A stretch of DNA of 6,613 bases from Gammaproteobacteria bacterium RBG_16_37_9. GTDB lineage: Bacteria > Pseudomonadota > Gammaproteobacteria > UBA9339. Of this stretch, positions 1 through 6,588 are shown one piece after another (the first letter of the stretch is position 1; every line of letters starts with the position of its first letter). The stretch lies in assembly GCA_001801345.1 (NCBI GenBank), contig MGXJ01000004.1, forward strand, positions 33,721 through 40,333, read 5' to 3'. The notes beneath the pieces are model-generated. The model was not told where the DNA came from. It saw only the letters and a program-made list of their open reading frames with translations, and made no database searches. Position numbers and translations under genes: made by a program.

Positions 1-1
1 A

Positions 2-1255
2 AATTATGATCTCGTAATAATCGGTGGCGGTCCGGCCGGCATGGCTGCAGCTTTAGCGGCCCACCAAAATCATATAAAAAATATTTTAATTATCGAGCGT
101 GATTTGGAACTTGGCGGCATTTTAAACCAATGTATTCATAGCGGCTTTGGTTTACATCACTTCAAAAAAGAACTAACCGGTCCAGAATATAGCAGTCTCA
201 TAATACAAGAAATACAAAAAACCAATATAGAAGTCATGATCAATACCATGGTATTAAAATTGGGAGAAGATAAAACTATACATGCTATTAATAGCGATCA
301 TGGCTACATGAAAATTAACGCAAAAGCGATTGTGCTAGCTATGGGATGTCGCGAAAGAACGCGGGGAGCAATAAGAATTCATGGTAGTAGGCCCGCTGGA
401 GTATATGCAGCCGGCACCGCTCAAAGACTAGTAAATATCGATGGCTACCTTCCAGGTAAAAGAGTAGTAATTTTGGGATCAGGAGATATTGGCTTAATCA
501 TGGCCCGCCGCATGACATTAGAAGGCGCAAAAGTTGAAGCCGTGCTTGAAATCCTCCCATATTCAAATGGATTAACAAGAAATATTGTCCAATGTTTAAA
601 TGATTTTGCTATCCCGCTTATACTCAAAACTACCATTACTAAAATTCATGGAGCAGAACGAGTAGAAGGTGTAACTATAGCTCAAGTTGATGATCAACTA
701 TCACCCATAACTGCTACTGAAAAATTCATTCCCTGCGATACAGTGTTGTTATCCGTAGGCTTAATCCCAGACAATGAAATTTCACATTCAGCTGGCATCG
801 CTATCGATCAACGAACAAACGGCCCGATTGTAGGAGAACTAAGGCAAACTAGTAAAGATGGGATATTTGCATGTGGCAATGTTTTACAAGTTCACGATCT
901 AGTAGATTTTGTTAGCGAAGAAGGAGCTCTTGCGGGCCTTGGCGCAGCAAAATATATTAATAATGATTTTGATAGTAGCTTTACCCACACAACTATTGCA
1001 GATAATGGCATTAGTTACATCGTCCCGCAAAAAATAAATGTAAAAAATATCACTGATAAACTTAAATTGTTTATGCGAGTAAAAAATATCTTCGAAAATA
1101 GCATCATCAATGTTTATCTAGGTGATAAAATTATAGCCAGTAAAAAAGAACATAAATTTTTACCTGCAGAAATGATAAGTTTTGATCTTAAAAAACAGGA
1201 TTTAATTAATAACTCAGAAAAACAGATTATAGTGAAAATCGAACCAATTATATGA
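2..1255 (+). CDS. FAD/NAD(P)-dependent oxidoreductase of the GlpA/DUF1667-associated type (5' partial)
   Basis: The reading frame is open from base 2, so the true start lies just outside the window. The first visible residues, NYDLVIIGGGPAGMAA, are the FAD-binding Rossmann GxGxxG motif, so the methionine at base 41 is internal. With residue 1 at base 2 (417 visible), there are a QCIHSG segment at 43-48, AMGCRER at 113-119, a second dinucleotide-binding motif GSGDIG at 159-164 for NAD(P)H, and a late FAD motif, IFACGN, near 288-293. About 100 further residues form a variable C-terminal part. From family knowledge, this two-dinucleotide flavoprotein is typically encoded between a GlpA-like glycerol-3-phosphate dehydrogenase and a DUF1667 protein, and probably passes electrons between substrate flavin and NAD(P). 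The substrate is inferred, not shown. It ends in an ATGA overlap with the next gene, which implies translational coupling. Family assignment is firm; the exact reaction is not. Confidence 0.88.
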   Translation, partial: NYDLVIIGGGPAGMAAALAAHQNHIKNILIIERDLELGGILNQCIHSGFGLHHFKKELTGPEYSSLIIQEIQKTNIEVMINTMVLKLGEDKTIHAINSDHGYMKINAKAIVLAMGCRERTRGAIRIHGSRPAGVYAAGTAQRLVNIDGYLPGKRVVILGSGDIGLIMARRMTLEGAKVEAVLEILPYSNGLTRNIVQCLNDFAIPLILKTTITKIHGAERVEGVTIAQVDDQLSPITATEKFIPCDTVLLSVGLIPDNEISHSAGIAIDQRTNGPIVGELRQTSKDGIFACGNVLQVHDLVDFVSEEGALAGLGAAKYINNDFDSSFTHTTIADNGISYIVPQKINVKNITDKLKLFMRVKNIFENSIINVYLGDKIIASKKEHKFLPAEMISFDLKKQDLINNSEKQIIVKIEPII

Positions 1256-1638
1256 AACAGACAAAAAACATTACACCAACAAACATGGTATGTATTTGCT
1301 GTCCGCTAGGCTGCAGCTTGACTATCATTAAATCCGATAATGAATGGCTGGTGACAGGTAATAAGTGCCTGCGAGGGAAAAAATATGCAGCTGAAGAAAT
1401 GACCGCTCCTAAAAGAGTGGTTACTAGCACTGTAAAAATAGCAGGGGGTTTATACCCTATGATCCCGGTAAAAACTGAACAACCAATCCCAAAGGAAAAA
1501 ATCTTTACCATTATGAATATTCTTGCTAGTGTTAGAGCCGTAGCTCCAATTACAATGGGCGATATAGTTATAAAAAACGTAGCAGATACGGGGGTAAATG
1601 TAGTTGCTACTAAGACGGATAAGGGCATGCCATTCTGA
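1252..1638 (+). CDS. DUF1667 family cysteine-rich protein, partner of the upstream oxidoreductase
   Basis: This 128-residue protein starts at an ATG that shares four bases (ATGA) with the stop of the preceding oxidoreductase gene. The N-terminus carries C14-x2-C17-x3-C21 in the context CCPLGC, and C39 in GNKCLRG. C16 is an additional cysteine. Four such cysteines fit an iron-sulfur cluster or metal site. The C-terminal half, with GGLYPMIPVKTEQPIPK and then a short helix and beta-rich stretch, is the other conserved part of DUF1667. There is no signal peptide or membrane segment, so it should be cytoplasmic. From family context it is probably a small electron-transfer or redox subunit working with the flavoprotein in glycerol-3-phosphate-type oxidation. 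That role rests on gene neighbourhood, not on direct evidence in this sequence. Length is normal for the family. Confidence 0.87.
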   Translation: MKQTKNITPTNMVCICCPLGCSLTIIKSDNEWLVTGNKCLRGKKYAAEEMTAPKRVVTSTVKIAGGLYPMIPVKTEQPIPKEKIFTIMNILASVRAVAPITMGDIVIKNVADTGVNVVATKTDKGMPF

Positions 1639-1645
1639 TTTTGTC

Positions 1646-1668
1646 ATCCTCGGGCTTGACCCGAGGAT
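1646..1668. repeat. GC-rich palindromic repeat unit before the tRNA
   Basis: ATCCTCGGG (1646-1654) and CCCGAGGAT (1660-1668) form a perfect 9-bp stem around a five-base CTTGA loop. It starts 8 bases after the DUF1667 stop. There is no T-run on either side, so it is not a standard intrinsic terminator, although it could slow or end transcription. The stem is much richer in GC than its surroundings. The unit with its flanks (TGTCATCC...GGATCTAC) resembles dispersed intergenic palindromes that I recall from Alphaproteobacteria and some host-associated bacteria. Only one copy is present in this window. Confidence 0.6.
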
Positions 1669-1691
1669 CTACTATAGTGAAGAGAATATTT

Positions 1692-1781
1692 GGAGAGGTG
1701 TCCGAGCGGCCGAAGGAGCTTGACTGGAAATCAAGTATACGCGCAAGCGTATCGCGGGTTCGAATCCCGCCCTCTCCGCCA
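1692..1781 (+). tRNA. tRNA-Ser, anticodon GGA, CCA encoded
   Basis: All arms fold cleanly. The acceptor stem is GGAGAGG (1692-1698) with CCTCTCC (1771-1777), the discriminator is G1778, and the encoded CCA is 1779-1781. The D stem is TCC/GGA. The anticodon stem CTTGA/TCAAG (1719-1723, 1731-1735) encloses the loop CTGGAAA, placing anticodon GGA at 1726-1728; it reads UCC and UCU serine codons. The long class II variable arm is a perfect 6-bp stem, ATACGC/GCGTAT (1737-1742, 1747-1752), capped by GCAA. The T arm is GCGGG-TTCGAAT-CCCGC (1754-1770). The long variable arm and the G discriminator both fit serine identity. Its own promoter is unclear. A TATAGT at 1673-1678 could be a -10 box about 14 bases upstream, but no -35 box is suitably spaced, so read-through from the redox operon is equally possible. 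Confidence 0.97.
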
Positions 1782-1785
1782 AACT

Positions 1786-1877
1786 GGAAACTAAAAACTG
1801 AGGTCTTTACAATCGACAGCGACTGTCCAATTCAGAAACTTAACATTGTCGATTGTAAAGACTTGGCCCCAGTTTCC
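1786..1877. repeat. 92-bp nested inverted repeat between tRNA-Ser and the MFS gene
   Basis: The core arms GTCTTTACAATCGACA (1803-1818) and TGTCGATTGTAAAGAC (1847-1862) are perfect 16-bp reverse complements, separated by 28 bases. One A-T and one G-T pair extend the stem to 1801-1864. Outer arms GGAAACT (1786-1792) and AGTTTCC (1871-1877) also pair, across unpaired internal segments of 8 bases on each side. No T-run follows, so this is not a classical terminator. The element begins five bases after the tRNA CCA end and finishes one base before the ATG chosen for the transporter gene. It may be a degenerate palindromic element, an operator, or a structured leader/trailer for tRNA 3' processing. 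Its function is unknown. Confidence 0.75.
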
Positions 1878-1878
1878 T

Positions 1879-3081
1879 ATGCAAAATATAAAAAACAAAA
1901 TTTCATTAAAAAACCTTGTATCCATACCTCGTAGCATATGGGCACTGGGTTTTGTAAGCTTGTTTATGGATGCTTCATCGGAGCTAATTCATAGCTTGTT
2001 ACCAGTTTTTATGGTATCAACCCTAGGAGCTAGCATGGTATCAGTTGGGATCATAGAAGGCATAGCTGAGGCTACAGCTCTAATTGTCAAAATATTTTCC
2101 GGCACACTCAGCGATTATTTTCATAAACGTAAATTGCTTACTGTTATTGGTTACGGTATATCAGCATTTATAAAACCACTTTTCCCTTTGGCAAGCACTA
2201 TTAGTTTAGTATTAGGCGCTCGCTTTGTTGACCGTATTGGTAAAGGAATACGTGATGCACCACGCGACGCTATGATGGGAGATATTGCCCCACCAGAAAT
2301 ACGCGGGGCTTGTTTTGGCCTGAGACAATCTCTCGATACTGTAGGAGCATTTCTTGGCCCATTGCTTGCCATAGTAGGGATGCTGCTACTTTCTAACAAT
2401 ATTCGCGCTGTGCTTTGGATAGCTATTATTCCAGCTTTTATTGCTTTTATTATTCTTACTATCGGTGTAAAAGAACCGCAAATCCAACATAATGAAAAAA
2501 TAAAAACTAATATTAAGATTAAAGATATTCGCAAAATCGGCGCTACTTACTGGCAGCTAGTAACCATTGCTGGGATATTTACGCTGGCTCGATTTAGTGA
2601 GGCATTCCTAATATTAAAAGCCAAAGATACTGGACTTTCAATTGCTTTTATACCACTTGTAATGGTTGCCATGAATTTTATCTACGCATTTGCCGCTTAT
2701 CCAGCTGGAATCATATCTGATAAAATCAATCGAAAAACTGTATTGCTAATCGGGATAGTTTTTCTGATCATTGCTGATATTGTTTTGGGGTTTACTAACA
2801 ATCTCTGGATGTTGGCACTAGGCGTAACTTTTTGGGGAATGCACTTGGCATTTACTCAGGGATTGCTTGCAGCAATGGTGACAGATACAACACCCCAAGA
2901 ACTACGCGGAACGGCATATGGAGTATTCAATTTTGTTTGTGGCATTGCCATGCTTTTTTCTAGCATTATCGCAGGAATATTGTGGACTCGGTATGGATCA
3001 TCATTTGCATTCTTTACTGGCGCTATATTCACAACACTCGCTTTTGTTGGCTTTCTCTGGTCTACAGCAAAAAAGGTATAA
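1879..3081 (+). CDS. MFS transporter, substrate unknown
   Basis: This 400-residue inner-membrane protein has about 12 hydrophobic segments, split 6+6 by a charged loop at roughly 198-220 (KEPQIQHNEKIKTNIKIKDI). The MFS motif A between helices 2 and 3 reads GTLSDYFHKRK (75-85), and its degenerate repeat in the second half reads GIISDKINRK (277-286). The segment DRIGKGIRDAPRDAMMGD (118-135) and the following FGLRQSLDTVGAFLGP are hallmarks of a broad MFS_1 subgroup annotated as drug or metabolite transporters. I chose the ATG at 1879, which leaves 17-20 residues before the first helix. A TTG at 1846 would add 11 residues, but it lies inside the inverted repeat and has no Shine-Dalgarno sequence. 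The ATG also lacks a good one, so translation may be weak or depend on leader structure. The gene stands alone, bracketed by related repeat sequences. Substrate and direction of transport cannot be told from sequence. Confidence 0.9.
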   Translation: MQNIKNKISLKNLVSIPRSIWALGFVSLFMDASSELIHSLLPVFMVSTLGASMVSVGIIEGIAEATALIVKIFSGTLSDYFHKRKLLTVIGYGISAFIKPLFPLASTISLVLGARFVDRIGKGIRDAPRDAMMGDIAPPEIRGACFGLRQSLDTVGAFLGPLLAIVGMLLLSNNIRAVLWIAIIPAFIAFIILTIGVKEPQIQHNEKIKTNIKIKDIRKIGATYWQLVTIAGIFTLARFSEAFLILKAKDTGLSIAFIPLVMVAMNFIYAFAAYPAGIISDKINRKTVLLIGIVFLIIADIVLGFTNNLWMLALGVTFWGMHLAFTQGLLAAMVTDTTPQELRGTAYGVFNFVCGIAMLFSSIIAGILWTRYGSSFAFFTGAIFTTLAFVGFLWSTAKKV

Positions 3082-3085
3082 AATT

Positions 3086-3131
3086 TTTACAATCGATAAC
3101 GTTATTAGCTATGATTTGTTGCCAATTGTAA
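3086..3131. repeat. Degenerate second copy of the TTTACAATCGA inverted repeat
   Basis: TTTACAATCGATAACG (3086-3101) matches the left arm of the upstream element, TTTACAATCGACAGCG (1806-1821), at 14 of 16 positions; both differences are transitions. Here the stem has shrunk to TTACAAT (3087-3093) paired with ATTGTAA (3125-3131). A short perfect palindrome, ATAACGTTAT (3096-3105), sits in the loop. It begins four bases after the MFS stop codon. No T-run follows, so intrinsic termination is not supported. Confidence 0.5.
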
Positions 3132-3181
3132 GCACTTGACATCTTTCCTTAATATTTATTAGCATAATTTGCAATTAATTG

Positions 3182-3190
3182 TGTTATAAT
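3182..3190 (+). promoter_or_regulatory. Extended -10 promoter for the alpha-glucan operon
   Basis: TGTTATAAT is a perfect TATAAT (3185-3190) preceded by the TG of an extended -10 element. Position 3162-3167, the normal -35 spacing, reads GCATAA and is a poor -35, which is common for extended -10 promoters. A perfect TTGACA at 3136-3141 is 43 bases upstream, too far to pair with this -10. Transcription would begin near 3197, giving a leader of about 63 bases before the debranching enzyme. The bases just after the -10, GCTCGCG, are GC-rich in an otherwise AT-rich spacer. Such discriminators are known from ppGpp-sensitive promoters, so growth-rate control is possible but inferred. Confidence 0.6.
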
Positions 3191-3199
3191 GCTCGCGCG

Positions 3200-3227
3200 A
3201 TCATATAGTTAGCCATGCGTATGTGAT
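3200..3227 (+). other. Possible hairpin in the operon leader
   Basis: ATCATATA (3200-3207) can pair with TATGTGAT (3220-3227) in an 8-bp stem containing one G-T pair, closing a 12-base loop. It is AT-rich and weak, and it lies between the predicted transcription start and the ribosome binding site. It matches no riboswitch class I recognise. It may be chance. Confidence 0.25.
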
Positions 3228-3260
3228 TATTAAAAACTTGATTAATGGATGTGAAAGGAT

Positions 3261-5225
3261 ATGCATTTTCGTTACCCAAAAGATTCCGAATTTTCTTCAG
3301 AAAAAGGACTGTCTTTGGAATGGCTAGAAACTAATGGATTAGGTGGATATGCATCAAGCACCATTACCAATTGCCATACTCGTAAATACCATGGATTATT
3401 AGTTAGCGCGCTTGACTCTTTGCCTGATAAATATGTATTGCTCAATAAAATAGAAGATGTATTCATCCAAGATGGGGATGAGAATGTTTTAACCACACAT
3501 CTTTATCCCAATTTTTTACAAGATGGAAGCACAGCCAATCTTCAAGAATTTAAGCTCACAACCCACCCAACCTGGATTTTTAAGTTCGCTGATATTATTC
3601 TAACCAAAGAAATCCTGATGCTTCAGGAAGAAAATACCATCTTATTTAAGTATTCGGTTAGCGGCGATAGTAATTTCAAAATTGTTTTACGCCCATTACT
3701 TTCTTGTAGGAATTTTCATAAGTTACAGCGTGAAAATTCACATTTGCAATATAATTTTGAAGGCTTATCCGACGGCTTTTGTTGTGCTCCATATAAAGAT
3801 ATGCCGCAAATGTTTTTTCAGACAAACGTGAAGCATAGCTTTTTGTCACAACCGCTTTGGTATCGTAACTTTGTTTACCCCAAAGAAAAAGAGCGCGGTT
3901 ATGATTTTCAAGAAGATTTATATTCTCCTGGAATTATGATTTTTGAGCTTGGATCTCAGCGCGAAATCATTTTTGCTTGTGGTATTGCTAAACAAAAAAA
4001 CGGCTTGTCCAGCAAATGGCAAAAAGAATTGGATAATCGCGTCAAAAAATCCTCCGCTAAAAATAACAATGAGCTCCAGAAACAATTACAACAGGTTGGA
4101 CAAACTTTCATCATAAAAAAAATATCCGATAAACAATCCCAATCGGTAGTCGCTGGGTATCACTGGTTTTTGGATTGGGGCCGAGATGCTATGATTGCTT
4201 TACCTGGACTAACGCTTTATTCAGGCCAAGAAGATGTATGTTTAGCCATACTTAAAAATTTTGCTAGTCACGAGCACCAAGGATTAATCCCAAATATTTT
4301 AGGCGCAACTAAAGATACCAATGTTTATAACACAGTAGATGCGAGTTTGTGGTTTGTTTGGGCAGTGCAACAGTATTACTTAAAAACCAAAAACCTTAAA
4401 GAAATAACCATAAATTTTTGGCCTGTGCTTAAAAATATTTTTACATTTTATAAAAATGGAACTTTATACAACATTAAAATGCAGGAAGATGGTCTATTGT
4501 TTGCTGGAAGTTGCGAAACAAATTTAACCTGGATGGATGTAGTAGTTGATGGTAAGCCAGTAACGCCGCGCTATGGATGTCAAGTAGAAGTAAATGCCCT
4601 GTGGTTTAATATGTTAAGTTTTATGAGTGAGCTAGCCGGTGAGATCCAAGATCCGCTTAAACTTGAATTACAACAGTTATTGCCGCAGGTGAAAAAGTCT
4701 TTTTGTCAAACTTTCTGGTGTGAAGAAAAAAAATATTTGTATGACTTTGTAAATAGTGATCAGAAAAATTCTGCTTTACGCCCCAACCAAATTTTTGCCG
4801 TTTCATTACCTTATTCCCCTTTATTAATAAAAATGGCGGTAAGTGTAGTAACGAAAGTCAAAGAGAATTTATTGACGCCTTACGGTTTACGCACTTTAGC
4901 CCAAAATGAAGCTGGATACATCGGTTTTTATAATGGGAATCAGGCGGAGCGTGATAGCGCATATCATAATGGCACTGTCTGGCCATGGCTACTTGGTCAT
5001 TTTACAGAAGCACTATTAAAAGTAACTTCTGACCAACGCAAAGTTTTAACTATTATTGAGCCTTGTTTAGAAGCATTACAAAAACATTTATCAGAATATG
5101 GTATCGGCAGTATCGCCGAAATTTTTTCCGGGGATTCGCCGCATCAACCAAATGGTTGTATTAGTCAAGCTTGGAGTGTGGCTGAGGTATTACGTTTGAC
5201 ATATTTATTAAACTTGGATAAGTAA
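3261..5225 (+). CDS. Glycogen debranching enzyme, amylo-alpha-1,6-glucosidase (archaeal/bacterial GDE type, GH133)
   Basis: This 654-residue cytoplasmic enzyme is expected to hydrolyse alpha-1,6 branch points of glycogen-like glucan. The N-terminal domain opens with EWLETNGLGGYASST (20-34) and TRKYHGLLVSA (40-50), the usual N-terminal GDE signature. The C-terminal (alpha/alpha)6-barrel carries AGYHWFLDWGRDAMIALPGLTL (in two parts, around 298-319), YNTVDASLWF (356-365), TWMD (423-426), VEVNALWF (442-449), RPNQIFAVSLP (507-517), LLTPYGLRTL (537-546), AYHNGTVWPWLLG (567-579), AEIFSGD (619-625) and SQAWSVAE. D305, D309 and E620 are candidate active-site acids by position; this is inferred. No GH13-like transferase domain is present, as in archaeal GDEs. 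Length is normal. AAAGGA (3254-3259) is only one base from the ATG, an unusually tight spacing. A TTG at codon 19 has better spacing (AAGGA at 3304-3308) but would remove residues normally found before EWL, so I keep the ATG. It is the first gene of the glucan operon. Confidence 0.93.
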   Translation: MHFRYPKDSEFSSEKGLSLEWLETNGLGGYASSTITNCHTRKYHGLLVSALDSLPDKYVLLNKIEDVFIQDGDENVLTTHLYPNFLQDGSTANLQEFKLTTHPTWIFKFADIILTKEILMLQEENTILFKYSVSGDSNFKIVLRPLLSCRNFHKLQRENSHLQYNFEGLSDGFCCAPYKDMPQMFFQTNVKHSFLSQPLWYRNFVYPKEKERGYDFQEDLYSPGIMIFELGSQREIIFACGIAKQKNGLSSKWQKELDNRVKKSSAKNNNELQKQLQQVGQTFIIKKISDKQSQSVVAGYHWFLDWGRDAMIALPGLTLYSGQEDVCLAILKNFASHEHQGLIPNILGATKDTNVYNTVDASLWFVWAVQQYYLKTKNLKEITINFWPVLKNIFTFYKNGTLYNIKMQEDGLLFAGSCETNLTWMDVVVDGKPVTPRYGCQVEVNALWFNMLSFMSELAGEIQDPLKLELQQLLPQVKKSFCQTFWCEEKKYLYDFVNSDQKNSALRPNQIFAVSLPYSPLLIKMAVSVVTKVKENLLTPYGLRTLAQNEAGYIGFYNGNQAERDSAYHNGTVWPWLLGHFTEALLKVTSDQRKVLTIIEPCLEALQKHLSEYGIGSIAEIFSGDSPHQPNGCISQAWSVAEVLRLTYLLNLDK

Positions 5226-5243
5226 AATGTTGGTAGAGTTGAT

Positions 5244-6578
5244 ATGAAAGCACTAATGTATGGCTGGGAATTTCCTCCGCGAATTAGCGGCGGCTTGGGA
5301 ATTGCTTGCTATGCAATTGTTAAAGAACTCGCTAAAAAAAATATTGAGCTAACATTAATTCTACCTCAGACTGTAACCAACGATTGTATTGATCATGTCA
5401 CTTTGGTTGGTTGTGATGGTTTGGCCGCCCCAAATGAAATGGAATTTGAGGGTATTGTAAATATTAAATATCCTAAGATCGTTACCCATTTGCATCCTTA
5501 CATCAACGCCAAAAACCTTAAGCAACTACTTAGCAACGAGGCTATACGGGATTTTCTATTACTTTTAGAATGCATGCATTTACCTATAGAACTTAAGGAA
5601 ATGGCTAGAGCAATTGCCGAAGCTCAGGCTGCTGGCATGGAAATAACAGGAAGATATGAGGTTAACCTGTTGACGGAAGTATTTCGTTACGCGCTAGTTG
5701 CAGGAGCATTAGCTAAAGAAATTCAACATGATGTAATCCACGCGCATGATTGGTTGACAATTTTAGCTGCATTAGAAGCTAAACGTTATAGCCACAAACC
5801 ATTGGTATTACATATCCACGCACTTGAAACCGATCGCAGCGGTTTATGGGTTGATAAAAGAATTTTCGCCATTGAAAAATATGGGATGGAACAGGCTGAT
5901 CAAATAATTGCCGTTAGTCAGTATACTAAAAACAACATTGTTCAATACTACGGGATTGCTCCTGAAAAAATTACGGTAATTCATAATGGTATTTATTGTA
6001 ATTGTAATGAAGGAGATTCTAGATCTACGGATGCTACTAAGAATAACCAACCTAAAATGGTGTTGTTTTTGGGAAGAATTACGCATCAAAAAGGACCATA
6101 CTTTTTTATCGAAATCGCTAAAAAAGTGTTAGAAAAAAAACCTGATATTCAATTTGTGTTAGTCGGGACTGGTGATTTGTTAACAGAAATGATTGAACGA
6201 ACCGCAAACTTACGTATTGGTAAAAACGTACATTTTACTGGTTTTCTTGATAACGATCGAGTGCGCGATATTTATCAATTAGCAGATGTGTATGTTATGC
6301 CTAGCGTATCAGAACCATTTGGTTTATCTGCTTTAGAAGCGCTTTCTTATGATGTGCCTGCGGTGATTTCTAAACAATCTGGAGTTGCAGAGGTGCTGCA
6401 TCATACTTTGGTTGCCGACTTTTGGGATACCGAAAACATGGCGGCAAAAATCTTAGCTTTACTCGAATACCCTGCTTTGGGACAAACATCTTTAGGCCAT
6501 ACGCGCGATGATTTACGAGTGATGACGTGGGATACAACTGCAGAAAAAATAATCAATCTTTATAAAAAAATGATTTAA
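5244..6578 (+). CDS. GT4-family glycosyltransferase, probable glycogen synthase-like alpha-glucan synthase
   Basis: This 444-residue GT-B enzyme probably extends alpha-1,4-glucan from a nucleotide-glucose donor in the cytoplasm. The N-terminal lobe begins MKALMYGWEFPPRISGGLG, with the glycine loop GGLG at 16-19, a position also used by glycogen synthases for donor phosphate contact. It continues with HAHDW (166-170), LHIHALETDRSG (189-200) and SQYTKNNIVQYYGI (225-238). The C-terminal lobe has LGRITHQKG (276-284), containing R278 and K283 of the usual donor-phosphate pair. The retaining GT4 E-x7-E motif is SEPFGLSALEA, with E357 and E365. The linker at 251-270 is polar and looks variable. It lies 18 bases after the debranching enzyme and 10 before the next gene, consistent with one transcript. 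Ahead of the ATG only a weak GTAGAG-like ribosome site is visible. From memory, homologues beside GDE and GH57 genes are annotated as glycosyltransferase or glycogen synthase. A different glucan or a mannosyl substrate cannot be excluded. Confidence 0.88.
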   Translation: MKALMYGWEFPPRISGGLGIACYAIVKELAKKNIELTLILPQTVTNDCIDHVTLVGCDGLAAPNEMEFEGIVNIKYPKIVTHLHPYINAKNLKQLLSNEAIRDFLLLLECMHLPIELKEMARAIAEAQAAGMEITGRYEVNLLTEVFRYALVAGALAKEIQHDVIHAHDWLTILAALEAKRYSHKPLVLHIHALETDRSGLWVDKRIFAIEKYGMEQADQIIAVSQYTKNNIVQYYGIAPEKITVIHNGIYCNCNEGDSRSTDATKNNQPKMVLFLGRITHQKGPYFFIEIAKKVLEKKPDIQFVLVGTGDLLTEMIERTANLRIGKNVHFTGFLDNDRVRDIYQLADVYVMPSVSEPFGLSALEALSYDVPAVISKQSGVAEVLHHTLVADFWDTENMAAKILALLEYPALGQTSLGHTRDDLRVMTWDTTAEKIINLYKKMI

Positions 6579-6588
6579 GGGGAAGATA

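Noticed and set aside
1643..1680. Palindrome as a rho-independent terminator of the redox operon
   Set aside because: The stem is strong, but no T-run follows on the + strand, and the flank on the - strand also lacks one.
1692..1781. tRNA-Ser 3' end as a phage or island attachment site
   Set aside because: No second copy of the tRNA 3' end is visible in the window, and there is no integrase gene. Only the unrelated TTTACAATCGA repeats flank the MFS gene.
1641..1934. 97-codon + strand ORF beginning MSSSGLTRGST
   Set aside because: It is the translation of the palindrome, the whole tRNA-Ser and the inverted repeat. No coding gene is plausible across a functional tRNA, and there is no domain.
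2151..2534. 127-codon - strand ORF opposite the MFS gene, and similar minus-strand ORFs at 445-636, 1248-1628, 1450-1647, 3272-3496 and 5844-6089
   Set aside because: All lie antisense to well-supported genes, have no family motifs, and are explained by the codon pattern of the sense gene.
2918..3139. 73-codon + strand ORF across the end of the MFS gene
   Set aside because: It is a frame-shifted shadow of the MFS coding sequence with no independent domain.
3136..3190. TTGACA (3136-3141) and TATAAT (3185-3190) as one promoter
   Set aside because: The 43-base gap is far beyond the 16-18 bases needed. With normal spacing, no good -10 follows the TTGACA.
3245..3328. Short ORF from the ATG at 3245 overlapping the debranching enzyme start
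   Set aside because: It has no ribosome site, only about 27 codons and no recognisable features; the GDE frame is strongly conserved in the same place.
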